From: Clostridia bacterium
Lineage (GTDB): Bacteria; Bacillota; Clostridia; Christensenellales; Aristaeellaceae
Direction: 5' to 3'
DNA: 28,859 bases
Assembly: GCA_900769075.1 (NCBI GenBank)
Contig: CAAGFE010000019.1
Coordinates: 1-28,859 of the forward strand
Made by a program: the position numbers and the translations under genes. The notes below the pieces were generated by a model. It saw only the letters and a program-made list of their open reading frames with translations, was not told the origin of the DNA and did not search any database. Shown in pieces: positions 8,255-16,544 of the stretch; the first letter of the stretch is position 1; the number at the start of each line of letters is the position of its first letter.

Positions 8255-9595
8255 TTACTTCGCGTTGAAGGTATCGCAGGCAGCCTGCCAAGCGGGCATG
8301 CCAGCTTCGATCAGCTCAGCGGGGGTAGAGCCGTCCAGGCTCCACAGCAGGGAGCTGCCCAGGATGTCGTTCTGGGTGCCCAGCAGCACAACCAGGTTGG
8401 CCCAGCCGTGAGTGCCTTCACGCAGCATGGCGTAGGTCTCGTCCACAGCACGATCATCGGTGTAGTTGTACTTGTTGCCGATCCAGCCGAACTCGTCATC
8501 GTAGCCGGGGGTCGCGTTGGTCCACATGTCAACGATAACCATGATCTTGTTGATTTCTTCCTCGGAGTAGATGTTGGGGATCAGGTAGGTGTTCTCGCTG
8601 ACGGTGGTCAGGTAGTTGTCACCCTCGTTGGGCACGGGGAAGGCCACAAAGCCCCACTCGTCTTCCATGTCAGCCATTTCGGAGTTGTCGTTGAATCCGC
8701 CGTACGCCTGGTACATATAGAAAGCGTAAGCGCCGGTCTTCCAAGCCTCCTTGTACCAGTCCCAGTTGGCGCCGTCAGGCGTGGGAGCCCAGTACTTCTG
8801 CTTGATCTCGCGGGCCCAGTTCAGGGCGTTCAGGGTCGCTTCGGAACCCATGGTGGGCTGCAGCTTGCCTTCGGCGTCGTAGTCGAAGAAGGAACCGCCG
8901 TTGGTGGCAACGGACAGGACGTACATATCGTCAGCAGAGCCAACCAGGCCGTAGATGTCGATCACGCCGTCGTTGTTGGTGTCGCGGGTGGTGGCCTTCA
9001 GCATCTCTTCGAAAGCAGCCCAGGTCCAGGTGCCAGCAGCCTGCATGTCGTAGATGGTGTTCCAGTCGATATTCGCTTCTTCCAGAACGCGCTTGTTGAA
9101 GTACACGCCGCCGCGGGGCTCATGAGCGCCGGTGGAGAAGCCGTAGGCAACGCCATTCTTGGCCCACATGGAGATGTTGGCAGCATTCCACTTTTCGCCG
9201 GACATGTCATAGGCGATGGGAGCGGCAACGCCGTTGGCAACCAGAGAGCCAACCTTGCCGGGCTCGATGATGTAAACGCGGTAGGAGCCGTCGGGAGCGG
9301 AAACGAAGTTGATCATTTCTTCCGCGCAGGTGCCCCAGTCGCCGCCCTGCTTCTGCTCGATGACGACGTTGTAGGTCTCCATCAGCCAATCGCGGTAGTC
9401 GTACTGAGCCTGCTGCTCTTCAGTGGGTTCGGCAGCACGGGCACCGTCGCCAGACCAGTAATCATAGATGGTAACAGTAGCGCCGCCAAAGTCGATGCCG
9501 GGCACGACCTCGGGGTAGCCTTCGGGGGCCTCGGCAAACGCGAAGCTCGCGCAGAGCATCATCGCAGCCAAAACCAGAGCAACCAGTTTCTTCAT
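8255..9595 (-). CDS. Extracellular solute-binding protein of a CUT1 sugar ABC transporter
   Basis: A 446-residue family 1 substrate-binding protein that captures sugar outside the cell and delivers it to a permease pair. Signal peptide MKKLVALVLAAMMLCASFAFA is followed by a two-lobed binding domain with many aromatic residues (KQKYWAPTPDGANWDWYKEAW, WGFVAFPVPNEGDNY). DTNNDGVIDIYGL is a typical surface Ca-like loop of these proteins. There is no lipobox: the only early Cys is preceded by MML, and an ordinary AFA cleavage site follows, so lipid anchoring is not expected. AAGGAGG (9605-9611) lies 9 bases before the ATG. It is the last gene of the operon and has its own promoter, as is common for binding proteins needed in excess. 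The likely cargo is manno-oligosaccharide, from context. Confidence 0.92.
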   Translation of the reverse strand: MKKLVALVLAAMMLCASFAFAEAPEGYPEVVPGIDFGGATVTIYDYWSGDGARAAEPTEEQQAQYDYRDWLMETYNVVIEQKQGGDWGTCAEEMINFVSAPDGSYRVYIIEPGKVGSLVANGVAAPIAYDMSGEKWNAANISMWAKNGVAYGFSTGAHEPRGGVYFNKRVLEEANIDWNTIYDMQAAGTWTWAAFEEMLKATTRDTNNDGVIDIYGLVGSADDMYVLSVATNGGSFFDYDAEGKLQPTMGSEATLNALNWAREIKQKYWAPTPDGANWDWYKEAWKTGAYAFYMYQAYGGFNDNSEMADMEDEWGFVAFPVPNEGDNYLTTVSENTYLIPNIYSEEEINKIMVIVDMWTNATPGYDDEFGWIGNKYNYTDDRAVDETYAMLREGTHGWANLVVLLGTQNDILGSSLLWSLDGSTPAELIEAGMPAWQAACDTFNAK

Positions 9596-9624
9596 AGTGG
9601 GTAACCTCCTTTTTATTTCTATAC

Positions 9625-9652
9625 AAGTGATTCACCGAAGTGCAATTCACTT
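9625..9652 (-). promoter_or_regulatory. Leader hairpin with UUCG tetraloop
   Basis: In the minus-strand transcript a CAC(UUCG)GUG core is extended by UUA/UAA and AAGUG/CACUU pairs with two bulges, about 11 bp in all. It sits between promoter and ribosome site. A C(UUCG)G loop is exceptionally stable, so this may protect the binding-protein mRNA 5' end. No U tract follows, so it is not a terminator. Confidence 0.6.
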
Positions 9653-9671
9653 ATACAGTAACGATGCCATT

Positions 9672-9687
9672 TGTGACTTTTGTCACA
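9672..9687. promoter_or_regulatory. Perfect operator-like palindrome TGTGAC-N4-GTCACA
   Basis: A 16-base inverted repeat with 6-base perfect arms, placed about 11-27 bases downstream of the -10 box of the solute-binding gene. The position would let a bound repressor block transcription. The arms resemble CRP/FNR-type half-sites, but no regulator is encoded nearby. Confidence 0.55.
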
Positions 9688-9698
9688 TCTACGTTTTA

Positions 9699-9727
9699 AT
9701 TATACACTAGGTTTGCCTAATTATCAA
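9699..9727 (-). promoter_or_regulatory. Strong promoter for the solute-binding gene
   Basis: On the minus strand, -35 TTGATA (9722-9727), 17-base spacer, -10 TATAAT (9699-9704). There is no clear terminator between the preceding permease stop (9761) and this promoter, so operon read-through can add to it. Confidence 0.85.
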
Positions 9728-9760
9728 GATGTTGTTTGCTCAACTTTTGTCCTTTTTTGC

Positions 9761-10771
9761 TTATTCCTTGCTGCCGGTCATGGCCAGGCTCTGCACGAAC
9801 GTCTTCTGGGTGAAGCAGTACAGAATGATCAGCGGGGCGCAGCAGATCAGCACGCCAATGGCGATCAGCTGTTGCTGACGACCGTTGGGCACGATGACCG
9901 CCTTGGACGCGTCCGCGGAGAAGTAGCGGCTCATGCGGGACACGATCGAGGACAGCTGCACGGAATAAACGTTGTAGGAGCTGAGGAAGTTCCGGCTGTA
10001 GAACAGGTCGGTCCACTGCCAGACGAAGGAGAACAGGAAGCAGCTGGCGATGGTGGGCATGGCGTCGGGCAGCATGATTTGCGTGAAGGTACGCAGGGTG
10101 CTGCAGCCATCCACGAAGGCAGCCTCCTCCAGGCTGTCGGGCACGTTCTTGAAGTACTGACGGAGCATGTAGATGTACAAACCGTCCTTCAGGCCCATGC
10201 AGGTCAGGCACATCATGGCATAGGGCACAAGCGATGTGCGCAGATTGAGGGGATGGCCCAGGGTCGCCTTAAAGATGCCGAAGATATCGAAGTTGGCGAA
10301 GCTCATGTACAGGGAGGTCTGGATCGTCGACGGGGGAACGATGATCAGCAGCACCACGCAGCCAAACCAGAATTTCTTCAGCGGGAATTCATAGCGGGCA
10401 AAGCCATACGCCACCAGCGTACAGGAGATCACCTGCAGCACCGACACCAAGAGGGAGATCCACAGGGTGTTGATCATGGATTTGGGGAAGCCGGTCAGGT
10501 CGAACACGATCTTGTAGTTGTCCAGCGTCACATGGCGCGGCACCAGCACGATAGTGGAATCGTACAGGTCAGCCTCCTCCATGAAGCCGGTGGAGAAACG
10601 GATCAGCATCGGCTGAATGATCATGAAGCACAGACCAAACATCAGCAGCGCACGGGCAATGGAAATGCACCAGCGCTTGACTTCCCTCTTGAGCAGGTAC
10701 CCTTCGCTGCGGCGGTTGCGATCCCAGAAGTTTTTGTTCTTGCCAATGAAGACCGTATTGTTCTTACTCAT
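9761..10771 (-). CDS. CUT1 sugar ABC transporter permease (MalG-like)
   Basis: A 336-residue inner-membrane permease with about six hydrophobic segments. The cytoplasmic EAA loop that docks the ATPase is at about residues 215-235 (EEAAFVDGCSTLRTFTQIMLP). The short hydrophilic N-terminus and the LDNYKIVF...NTLWISL start of the permease domain are typical of MalG-type subunits. It pairs with the MalF-like subunit encoded immediately upstream, overlapping it by eight bases (10764-10771), with AAGGCGG before the ATG. Together with the solute-binding protein at 8255 it forms the second importer of the locus. No ATPase gene is present in the window. Confidence 0.93.
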   Translation of the reverse strand: MSKNNTVFIGKNKNFWDRNRRSEGYLLKREVKRWCISIARALLMFGLCFMIIQPMLIRFSTGFMEEADLYDSTIVLVPRHVTLDNYKIVFDLTGFPKSMINTLWISLLVSVLQVISCTLVAYGFARYEFPLKKFWFGCVVLLIIVPPSTIQTSLYMSFANFDIFGIFKATLGHPLNLRTSLVPYAMMCLTCMGLKDGLYIYMLRQYFKNVPDSLEEAAFVDGCSTLRTFTQIMLPDAMPTIASCFLFSFVWQWTDLFYSRNFLSSYNVYSVQLSSIVSRMSRYFSADASKAVIVPNGRQQQLIAIGVLICCAPLIILYCFTQKTFVQSLAMTGSKE

Positions 10772-11747
10772 AAGACTTCACCGCCTTGGAGATGATGAAC
10801 GAGCTGATGCCGATGAAGGCAAGGGCAATTGCGAAGTAGAGCCAGCTCATTGCGGCAGAAATGCCAAACTTGAAGTCCTGATAGGTCACCTGGTAGATCA
10901 GTTCCATCACCTTGTTATCGTTCTTCATGAAGAAGTCAATGATGGTATAGATGCAGTTGACCAGCAGCAGCGGGCTGACCATGGGGAAGGTGATCTTCCA
11001 GAAGGATTCCCATGCGGAGCAACCTTCCACATCCGCCGCCTCATACAGGGAGGGCGAAATGGACTGCAGGCCGGACAGGAATACGATGATCTGAATGCCG
11101 GACGCCATGACGATGTCATAGATCGAATCAATCATCTCAAACACAAGGTCGAAGAACTTGCCGCCCATGCCGGAAACCGAGAGCAAATTCTGCAGCGACT
11201 GAGAAATATTGACGCCCGAGGAGCCTTCCACCGCCTCCGCCATGCCAGCCATCATGTCGTAGAACTCGTTCTGATGCTCGATGCCGGGCAGAACGCCGGA
11301 GGACAGAATGACGGGCAGGAAGAAGATGGCGCGGCAGAGCAGACGGCCCTTGAATTCCTGGTTCAGGATGACCGCAACGACGAAGCTCAGCACCAGGGTT
11401 GCGATGGTGTTGACAATCATCTGCATGGTTTCTTCCACCAGCAAGGTATTGTACTCCGGGTCAACCATCAAGGCGTGCTTGTAGTTGTTGAGGCCAACCC
11501 AGGTAGAATCATAGCCCTGACCAGGGACAAGCTTGACATCGTTAAAAGAGAAGTAAAAGGATTCCAGCATCGGCATGCACATGAACACCACAAAACCGAT
11601 GATGAAGGGCAGGATGAACCAGGTGCCGGTGCGGGCATTGCGCGCACGCATCGTTTTGAACGTGGAATTGCCGGGGATGTAAATCTTGACCGCATCGACG
11701 ATTCCGTCATACCAATGCTCACGCGGAGCCTTCACATGAGTTGCCAC
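10764..11747 (-). CDS. CUT1 sugar ABC transporter permease (MalF-like)
   Basis: A 327-residue inner-membrane permease. Membrane segments begin at about residue 42 (GTWFILPFIIGFVVFMCMPM), and the EAA loop is at about 235-258 (YEAADVEGCSAWESFWKITF). An insertion of about 45 residues between two membrane segments (about 157-200, Met/Gly/Ser-rich) is longer than usual for this subunit. The start is GTG 11747, giving MATHVKAP, with AGGGGG overlapping the end of the preceding gene. It lies four bases after the DUF5696-like gene's stop, so it is part of the same operon. Confidence 0.92.
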   Translation of the reverse strand: MATHVKAPREHWYDGIVDAVKIYIPGNSTFKTMRARNARTGTWFILPFIIGFVVFMCMPMLESFYFSFNDVKLVPGQGYDSTWVGLNNYKHALMVDPEYNTLLVEETMQMIVNTIATLVLSFVVAVILNQEFKGRLLCRAIFFLPVILSSGVLPGIEHQNEFYDMMAGMAEAVEGSSGVNISQSLQNLLSVSGMGGKFFDLVFEMIDSIYDIVMASGIQIIVFLSGLQSISPSLYEAADVEGCSAWESFWKITFPMVSPLLLVNCIYTIIDFFMKNDNKVMELIYQVTYQDFKFGISAAMSWLYFAIALAFIGISSFIISKAVKSYE

Positions 11748-11750
11748 CGC

Positions 11751-14315
11751 TTACTGCCCCCTTTCCACAGCGTAGTCACGGGCAGGGACGCTCACGCCCG
11801 CTTCGGCGTACGCTTCGCTGCCGTAGTTCACATAAACATTGGTTCCATCCTCATAGGTGGTCACGGACACATGGGGCGTCACCCAGTCATGGGATACAAT
11901 GCGCTGCCGGTTGAGGCCTTCCATATCCTGCTGATACCTGGTGATGAGGATGTTCGCGTCCTCAGCCCAGGAGGCGTAATTCGCGCCGAAGTAGGTGGAA
12001 TGGATCGTATCCTGCAAAACCTTCGCATCCTCGGCCATGAAGGTGAAGTTCAGACCGGCGCCGTACTCCACGCAGCGCAGGAACTCCTGGAGATAGTCGC
12101 CTGCCAGGTTGATGGGCTTGCCGGTGTAATCCTTCATGCCGTGAAGGGCGATCTGGTAGAAGGGCACAGCCTCATCAATGATCTTGTAGGAGGTACCGGT
12201 CAGATCCATATCGGTGATGATATCGGTATAGGGCACAGCGTAATCGTTGCCCATGCGGATCATCACATGCTGGTTCGCTGCCTTGGCATCCAGCATGCTC
12301 TGGATATTCATCTCCTTGACCTCTTCACGGGTGACGGTGCATTTGGGATTGTAATCGCCGCTGAGCAGACAGCCGATGTCACGGAAGGACACGCCGTAAG
12401 CGCCCATCTCCGCCAGCTTCCCGATCAGATTGCCGGTGTTCTTCCTGGCGAATTCAGGCTTGACGAGGTAATAATCGTCCAGCCAGTCCGCCGTTTGATA
12501 GGTGACGATATCGAAGGGCGTCAGGACGACCTGCTCGCGGGTGGTGTAACGGGCCACACTGTTGAAGGCGATGAAACCATCCAGGATGCCACTGTCGTAG
12601 GCAAAGCAGTTGACGCCGTCAAAATAGAGCGGAACGTTCAGCGCCTTGGCCTTGGCGATCAGCTGGCTCATGTGCTTCTCGCCGCCCAGCTCCCTGAGCA
12701 CCTTCACCTTGCTCAGCACCTGCTGGGTCACGCCGCCATTGGACCAGCCTGCATAGCGGACATTCAGGTTGCGGACTCCCCTGCCGATCATGTCAGAGAT
12801 AATCTCCTCCGCCTGCTGGAAGGTGGTGGTCGCAACCGTGGAATCAATGGGCAGACCGAGCTTCACGACGGTCTTGTCAATCGCGCCGATCAGCTCCACG
12901 GACACCGCGGGCACATCGGAGGCGGTTGCCTTGGTCAATTCGGGATGGAGCTCCTCCAGGTAATCGCCGTAGGCATTGGCCATGTCCACATAGCTGGCGC
13001 TCTCCAGGAAGCGATAGCGGTGAACGATGGTTTCGTCGGGCACTTCCTGCTCGAACATATACACCAGCTGGGCTGTCTTGGCGGATACGTTGTACTGATC
13101 CGCATGCAGCACGTTGTACTTGGCGCACAGCCAGTTGTAGCTGTTGTAGCGGTTGCTGATATCGGCCTGGATGCCGGCGAAGGACGTTGGGCCTTCCATG
13201 ATGCACAGGAAGGAGTTGCCGTTCTTGGCCATACCGAACACGGGGAAGGAGCTGCGGGTTTCATTGATCAGCTCCTTGCGGCGGACAGCGTAATCCCAGC
13301 CGTAGAGGTTGGCATAGTAGCTGTTCTGCTGGAGCTTGCCGTTGTTGAGCCTGATGATGGCGCCACCGCCTTCGGGGACGAACATGAAGCCTTCATCAGA
13401 GGTACCCGCCGCGCCGAACATCGGCAGGGGCGTCACATAGGACAGGGGGTATTCAGCCTTGTAGCGGATCTCGCTGTAAGGCACCTCCACCAGCAGATCG
13501 CCGTCATCCAGGCGGTAGATCAGGGTCACATTGAACACAGCGCCGGAATTATCCTTGCTGCCCGCAACCAGCTGCTGGTCGATCTCGTAATCCTCCTGGG
13601 TGTAATTGGCCTCAGCAAAGTAATCCTGAATCTTCTTCTTGTTGTTTTCAGAGGTATCGGACTTCAGGATGTACAGGGGCTGTTCCACCACGGAGGGATA
13701 CATGGCGATGATATCGTCCTTGTTTTTCTTGGAGTCCAGCTTGGAGGGCTCATAGAGCGTGTAGTTGCTGGACAGCTTCTTCTTGGTGGACCCGGACATC
13801 TGCGCCACGAAGGCATCGTAGCGTTCCTTGGTGATGGCCGTGGGAATGAGGTAAATCTTCTCGATCTTACCGATGGCGTAATCCACGCGAATGGAACCGT
13901 CATCCTGCTGGGTGATGGCGTAGTTGCCGTTCTGGATGGAATACTTGTAGTTGTTCAGGTCAATGGTGCCGCTGGAGGTAGAGTATGTCACGATGACGGT
14001 GGATTGGAGCGTTTCCTTGTTGGCGGCGTTCGCCAGAGGATCACTCGCCGCATCCGCGGGATTGGACAGCCACTCCTGGCCGGAAAGCTTATCGGTCACC
14101 TTGAACTGGGTCGTCTTGGGGTCCATTTCAAAGACCAGCTTGTCATTTTCCATGCGGACGGTGCCGGCATCGCCCTCATAGTACATGACATTGGGAGTCC
14201 GCAGATGAACCACTTCCTCCTCGTTGAACAGCGGAATGCCCACAAAGACCACAAGCGCAGCCAGCAGGCCGATCACAATCGCCCAGGAAAGCAAGCGCAG
14301 AATGATTTTCTTCAT
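11751..14315 (-). CDS. Membrane-anchored DUF5696-like protein, possible glycoside hydrolase
   Basis: An 854-residue protein with an uncleaved N-terminal membrane anchor (about residues 8-30) and a large extracytoplasmic part. It resembles the DUF5696 family found in Clostridia and Paenibacillus sugar loci, as I recall it. Residues about 50-350 look like a beta-sandwich (KLVFEMDPKTTQFKVTDKLS opening). Residues about 480-760 alternate strand and helix as in a TIM barrel: NLNVRYAGWSNGG, VPLYFDGVNC, YGVSFRDIG (about 643-648), TDMDL (about 701-705), VPFYQIALHG. A beta domain closes the protein. The order resembles GH101/GH66/GH36-type hydrolases, with acidic residues in SFRDIG and TDMDL as catalytic candidates, but no CAZy family can be claimed. 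AAGGAGG lies just before ATG 14315 and overlaps the preceding stop. Confidence 0.8.
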   Translation of the reverse strand: MKKIILRLLSWAIVIGLLAALVVFVGIPLFNEEEVVHLRTPNVMYYEGDAGTVRMENDKLVFEMDPKTTQFKVTDKLSGQEWLSNPADAASDPLANAANKETLQSTVIVTYSTSSGTIDLNNYKYSIQNGNYAITQQDDGSIRVDYAIGKIEKIYLIPTAITKERYDAFVAQMSGSTKKKLSSNYTLYEPSKLDSKKNKDDIIAMYPSVVEQPLYILKSDTSENNKKKIQDYFAEANYTQEDYEIDQQLVAGSKDNSGAVFNVTLIYRLDDGDLLVEVPYSEIRYKAEYPLSYVTPLPMFGAAGTSDEGFMFVPEGGGAIIRLNNGKLQQNSYYANLYGWDYAVRRKELINETRSSFPVFGMAKNGNSFLCIMEGPTSFAGIQADISNRYNSYNWLCAKYNVLHADQYNVSAKTAQLVYMFEQEVPDETIVHRYRFLESASYVDMANAYGDYLEELHPELTKATASDVPAVSVELIGAIDKTVVKLGLPIDSTVATTTFQQAEEIISDMIGRGVRNLNVRYAGWSNGGVTQQVLSKVKVLRELGGEKHMSQLIAKAKALNVPLYFDGVNCFAYDSGILDGFIAFNSVARYTTREQVVLTPFDIVTYQTADWLDDYYLVKPEFARKNTGNLIGKLAEMGAYGVSFRDIGCLLSGDYNPKCTVTREEVKEMNIQSMLDAKAANQHVMIRMGNDYAVPYTDIITDMDLTGTSYKIIDEAVPFYQIALHGMKDYTGKPINLAGDYLQEFLRCVEYGAGLNFTFMAEDAKVLQDTIHSTYFGANYASWAEDANILITRYQQDMEGLNRQRIVSHDWVTPHVSVTTYEDGTNVYVNYGSEAYAEAGVSVPARDYAVERGQ

Positions 14316-14330
14316 TGTCTTACTCCCTCC

Positions 14331-15008
14331 TTAATACAAGCGGAATGCGATCTCTCGATACAGCGAGATGAAGTAGCTCGCCGCATCGCCCAGAAGGCTG
14401 AAGAACACCAGCAGCAGGAAGATGATAATCAGCGCGCCAACCACGGTGACGACCAGGAAGATCAGCGTCTTGCCCGGGCCGTAGTCATGCACCTGCATCA
14501 GGCCGACGAAAATCAGGAAGATGCACCAGATGCCGGAGAAGCTGCTCAGCACGGTGTAGAACGCCGCCTCATCAAAGGTGATGATGTTGCTGATGAACAC
14601 CAGCGGCAGCTGAATCAGCGTGTAGGGAACCAGCGCATAGCACATGGCGACGTAGATATCGCTGAAGCGTCCCTTGCCGTCAAACAGCGTGGTCATCGAC
14701 CAGTTGGACAGGCACAGGATCAGGAACGGCAGCAGATTCGATGCCATCTGCTCGAAGATATTGATGTATTGAAGCGGCGCGTTGATGAACTGGAAGTTGG
14801 TGAACATCAGCTGCATCACCATGGTAATCAGATACAGCGCCAGGTAGGTGGTCGCGGCGCCGACGGATCCCCGCTTTTCGTGGGTCAGATCCCAGAAGCC
14901 GTCAAAGGGATGGAACAGCACATACTTGGCGTATTTCATCGAGGATACGTACTTATCCCACTTTTCCCGGCGGACAGAGGACTTACTTCTGGACTTGGTT
15001 GCGTTCAT
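14331..15008 (-). CDS. YIP1-family integral membrane protein
   Basis: A 225-residue protein with a basic N-terminal tail (NATKSRSKSSVRREKWDKY) and about five hydrophobic segments. The N-terminal part HPFDGFWDLTHEKRGS followed by membrane helices is typical of bacterial YIP1 proteins. The family's molecular role in bacteria is not established; in eukaryotes Yip1 proteins act in vesicle traffic. It begins inside the end of the NHL/TPR gene (26-base overlap) with GGAGGTGG before the ATG, and ends just before the DUF5696-like gene, so the three products are made together and may form a membrane complex. Confidence 0.85.
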   Translation of the reverse strand: MNATKSRSKSSVRREKWDKYVSSMKYAKYVLFHPFDGFWDLTHEKRGSVGAATTYLALYLITMVMQLMFTNFQFINAPLQYINIFEQMASNLLPFLILCLSNWSMTTLFDGKGRFSDIYVAMCYALVPYTLIQLPLVFISNIITFDEAAFYTVLSSFSGIWCIFLIFVGLMQVHDYGPGKTLIFLVVTVVGALIIIFLLLVFFSLLGDAASYFISLYREIAFRLY

Positions 15009-16500
15009 GTGCTTCCACCTCCATTCTCATCTTTTTGAACATCCGGATCAGCAGCGGAATGATCAGGACCGCTGCCAGCACGATCACCATCCACAGGATG
15101 TTGTCTTCCACCAGCTCCTTGCGGTAGAAGCGGAAGGCACGCCCGTAGTTCTCCCGGTCATGGGCCATTTTGAAGTAGTCCATGGCTTCCTTGTACTTCT
15201 CCTGGCGCATCAGGGAACGGCCAATGCCGATGAACGCCAGGTTGTAGTTGGCGTTGAGTTTGAGCACTTCTTCCCAGATCACGGCGGAACCGTCGTAATC
15301 ACCGGTCAGATAGGCATCGGTGGCATCGTAGATCAGCGTGCCGTACTCAGTGGGGGCAAAGGCGGTGATGCAGCCGCTGTTCTGATCCAGCACGAACAGA
15401 TCGCGCCCCATGTGTTCGATGGAAACAGCGGTGGTAAACGTGCCGTCGCTGCTGCCGGTGTTGCCGAAGGCCCACAGCATCACGCCCTGGCTGTCGTAAC
15501 CGAAGATGCGGCCGCGGGTCTGATCCAGCGCGATGTAGATGTCATTCTCCAGGACGGTGATGTCCACCAGCTTGGAGGGGCCCAGAGGAACAGACTGCTC
15601 CACCCAGTAGAGATCGCCGATGGGAGGATAACGGTCGTTCTTGATGAGGATGTCGTTGCCGATGCCGTTGAGGCGGCGGATGGGCTGAGCCACATCGTAG
15701 AGCAGGTCATACTCACTGAACACGGTATTGGTCGCATAGATGAAGGAATCCTGGTCAATGTAGATGTTGTGATACTCCGTGGGCACGAAGGAAGCCTGCT
15801 GAGCGCGCTGCTCTTTGGTCATGAAATAGGTCTTCCAGATGTACTCCGCGATGTTATAGCTGACTTTGTTCGCACCGACAAAGCCGGTGAAGGTGGTATC
15901 CGACTCAAACTTGACCAGGCCCTTGTTGACGTTGGTCGCCAGCAGGAACACGCGGCCCGCCACGTCCACCACCAGCTTGTTGGGCAGGAAGCTCAGGCTC
16001 TGGTCGAAGGTCGCATCGGTGGGCTTGGTGAACTGCTTGATGAAATTCAGATCCTTGTCCACCATGACAACGCGGCCGTTGTTGGTATCGGCGACGTAGA
16101 TGTTCTCCTCTTCATCGACGAAAACGTCGCTGGGTGTGTTGAAGGTGGTCACATCGCAGCCCTGGATTTTGTCGATCACGCGGATCAGGGTGTAATCATC
16201 CCCGTCCCGGCGGATCTGCAGGATGCGGTTGTTGCCGGTATCGGCAACGTAGATGTCCTCATTGCGGACGAAAAGGCTCTGGGGCTTCTTCATCGCAACG
16301 CTCAAACCCAGGTCGCCGCTGTGAATCACGTCCGTCACCCGGTAAGCATCGGGCGATTCGCGGATATCGCTCCAGTAGTCATAGTTGTATGTATAGGTGC
16401 TGGGATAGCCGTCATCAACGGCCAGGGCAGTATTCATTGAAGCAAGCATGAAAATGGTCATGATCAGCGCTAAAAGCCGGTACATCACCTTCACGGTCAT
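14983..16500 (-). CDS. NHL-repeat beta-propeller/TPR protein with C-terminal membrane anchor
   Basis: A 505-residue protein. A signal sequence or N-terminal helix (LLALIMTIFMLASMNTALA) is followed by NHL-type propeller repeats at about residues 60-380: PQSLFVRNEDIYVADTGNNRILQI, PSDVFVDEEENIYVADTNNGRVVMV, KLVVDVAGRVFLLAT and more. A TPR-like helical pair is at about 395-460 (AVIWEEVLKLNANYNLAFIGIGRSLMRQEKYKEAMDYFKMA). A membrane helix at about 467-486 leaves a short basic cytosolic tail. The propeller therefore faces outside and could bind carbohydrate or protein partners. The start is either ATG 16500 (AGGAGG only 3-4 bases upstream) or GTG 16494 (9 bases); either gives the same mature protein. 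There is a 44-base gap to the upstream permease. Confidence 0.85.
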   Translation of the reverse strand: MTVKVMYRLLALIMTIFMLASMNTALAVDDGYPSTYTYNYDYWSDIRESPDAYRVTDVIHSGDLGLSVAMKKPQSLFVRNEDIYVADTGNNRILQIRRDGDDYTLIRVIDKIQGCDVTTFNTPSDVFVDEEENIYVADTNNGRVVMVDKDLNFIKQFTKPTDATFDQSLSFLPNKLVVDVAGRVFLLATNVNKGLVKFESDTTFTGFVGANKVSYNIAEYIWKTYFMTKEQRAQQASFVPTEYHNIYIDQDSFIYATNTVFSEYDLLYDVAQPIRRLNGIGNDILIKNDRYPPIGDLYWVEQSVPLGPSKLVDITVLENDIYIALDQTRGRIFGYDSQGVMLWAFGNTGSSDGTFTTAVSIEHMGRDLFVLDQNSGCITAFAPTEYGTLIYDATDAYLTGDYDGSAVIWEEVLKLNANYNLAFIGIGRSLMRQEKYKEAMDYFKMAHDRENYGRAFRFYRKELVEDNILWMVIVLAAVLIIPLLIRMFKKMRMEVEAHERNQVQK

Positions 16501-16544
16501 TCCCCTCCTGTTCTGAAATTTGGAATCAGCCGATGTTCCGGACA

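Noticed and set aside
8228..9604. A 458-residue plus-strand open frame
   Set aside because: Exactly opposite the solute-binding gene, which has signal peptide, promoter and terminator; composition is that of a shadow frame.
10617..15038. A 1473-residue plus-strand open frame opposite the operon
   Set aside because: It is antisense to five well-supported genes, has no family motifs, is rich in His/Gly/Asp as a mirror of codon bias, and spans several gene boundaries.
14848..16440. A 530-residue plus-strand open frame
   Set aside because: Mirror of the NHL/TPR gene in a GC-rich genome; no ribosome site and no recognisable domain.
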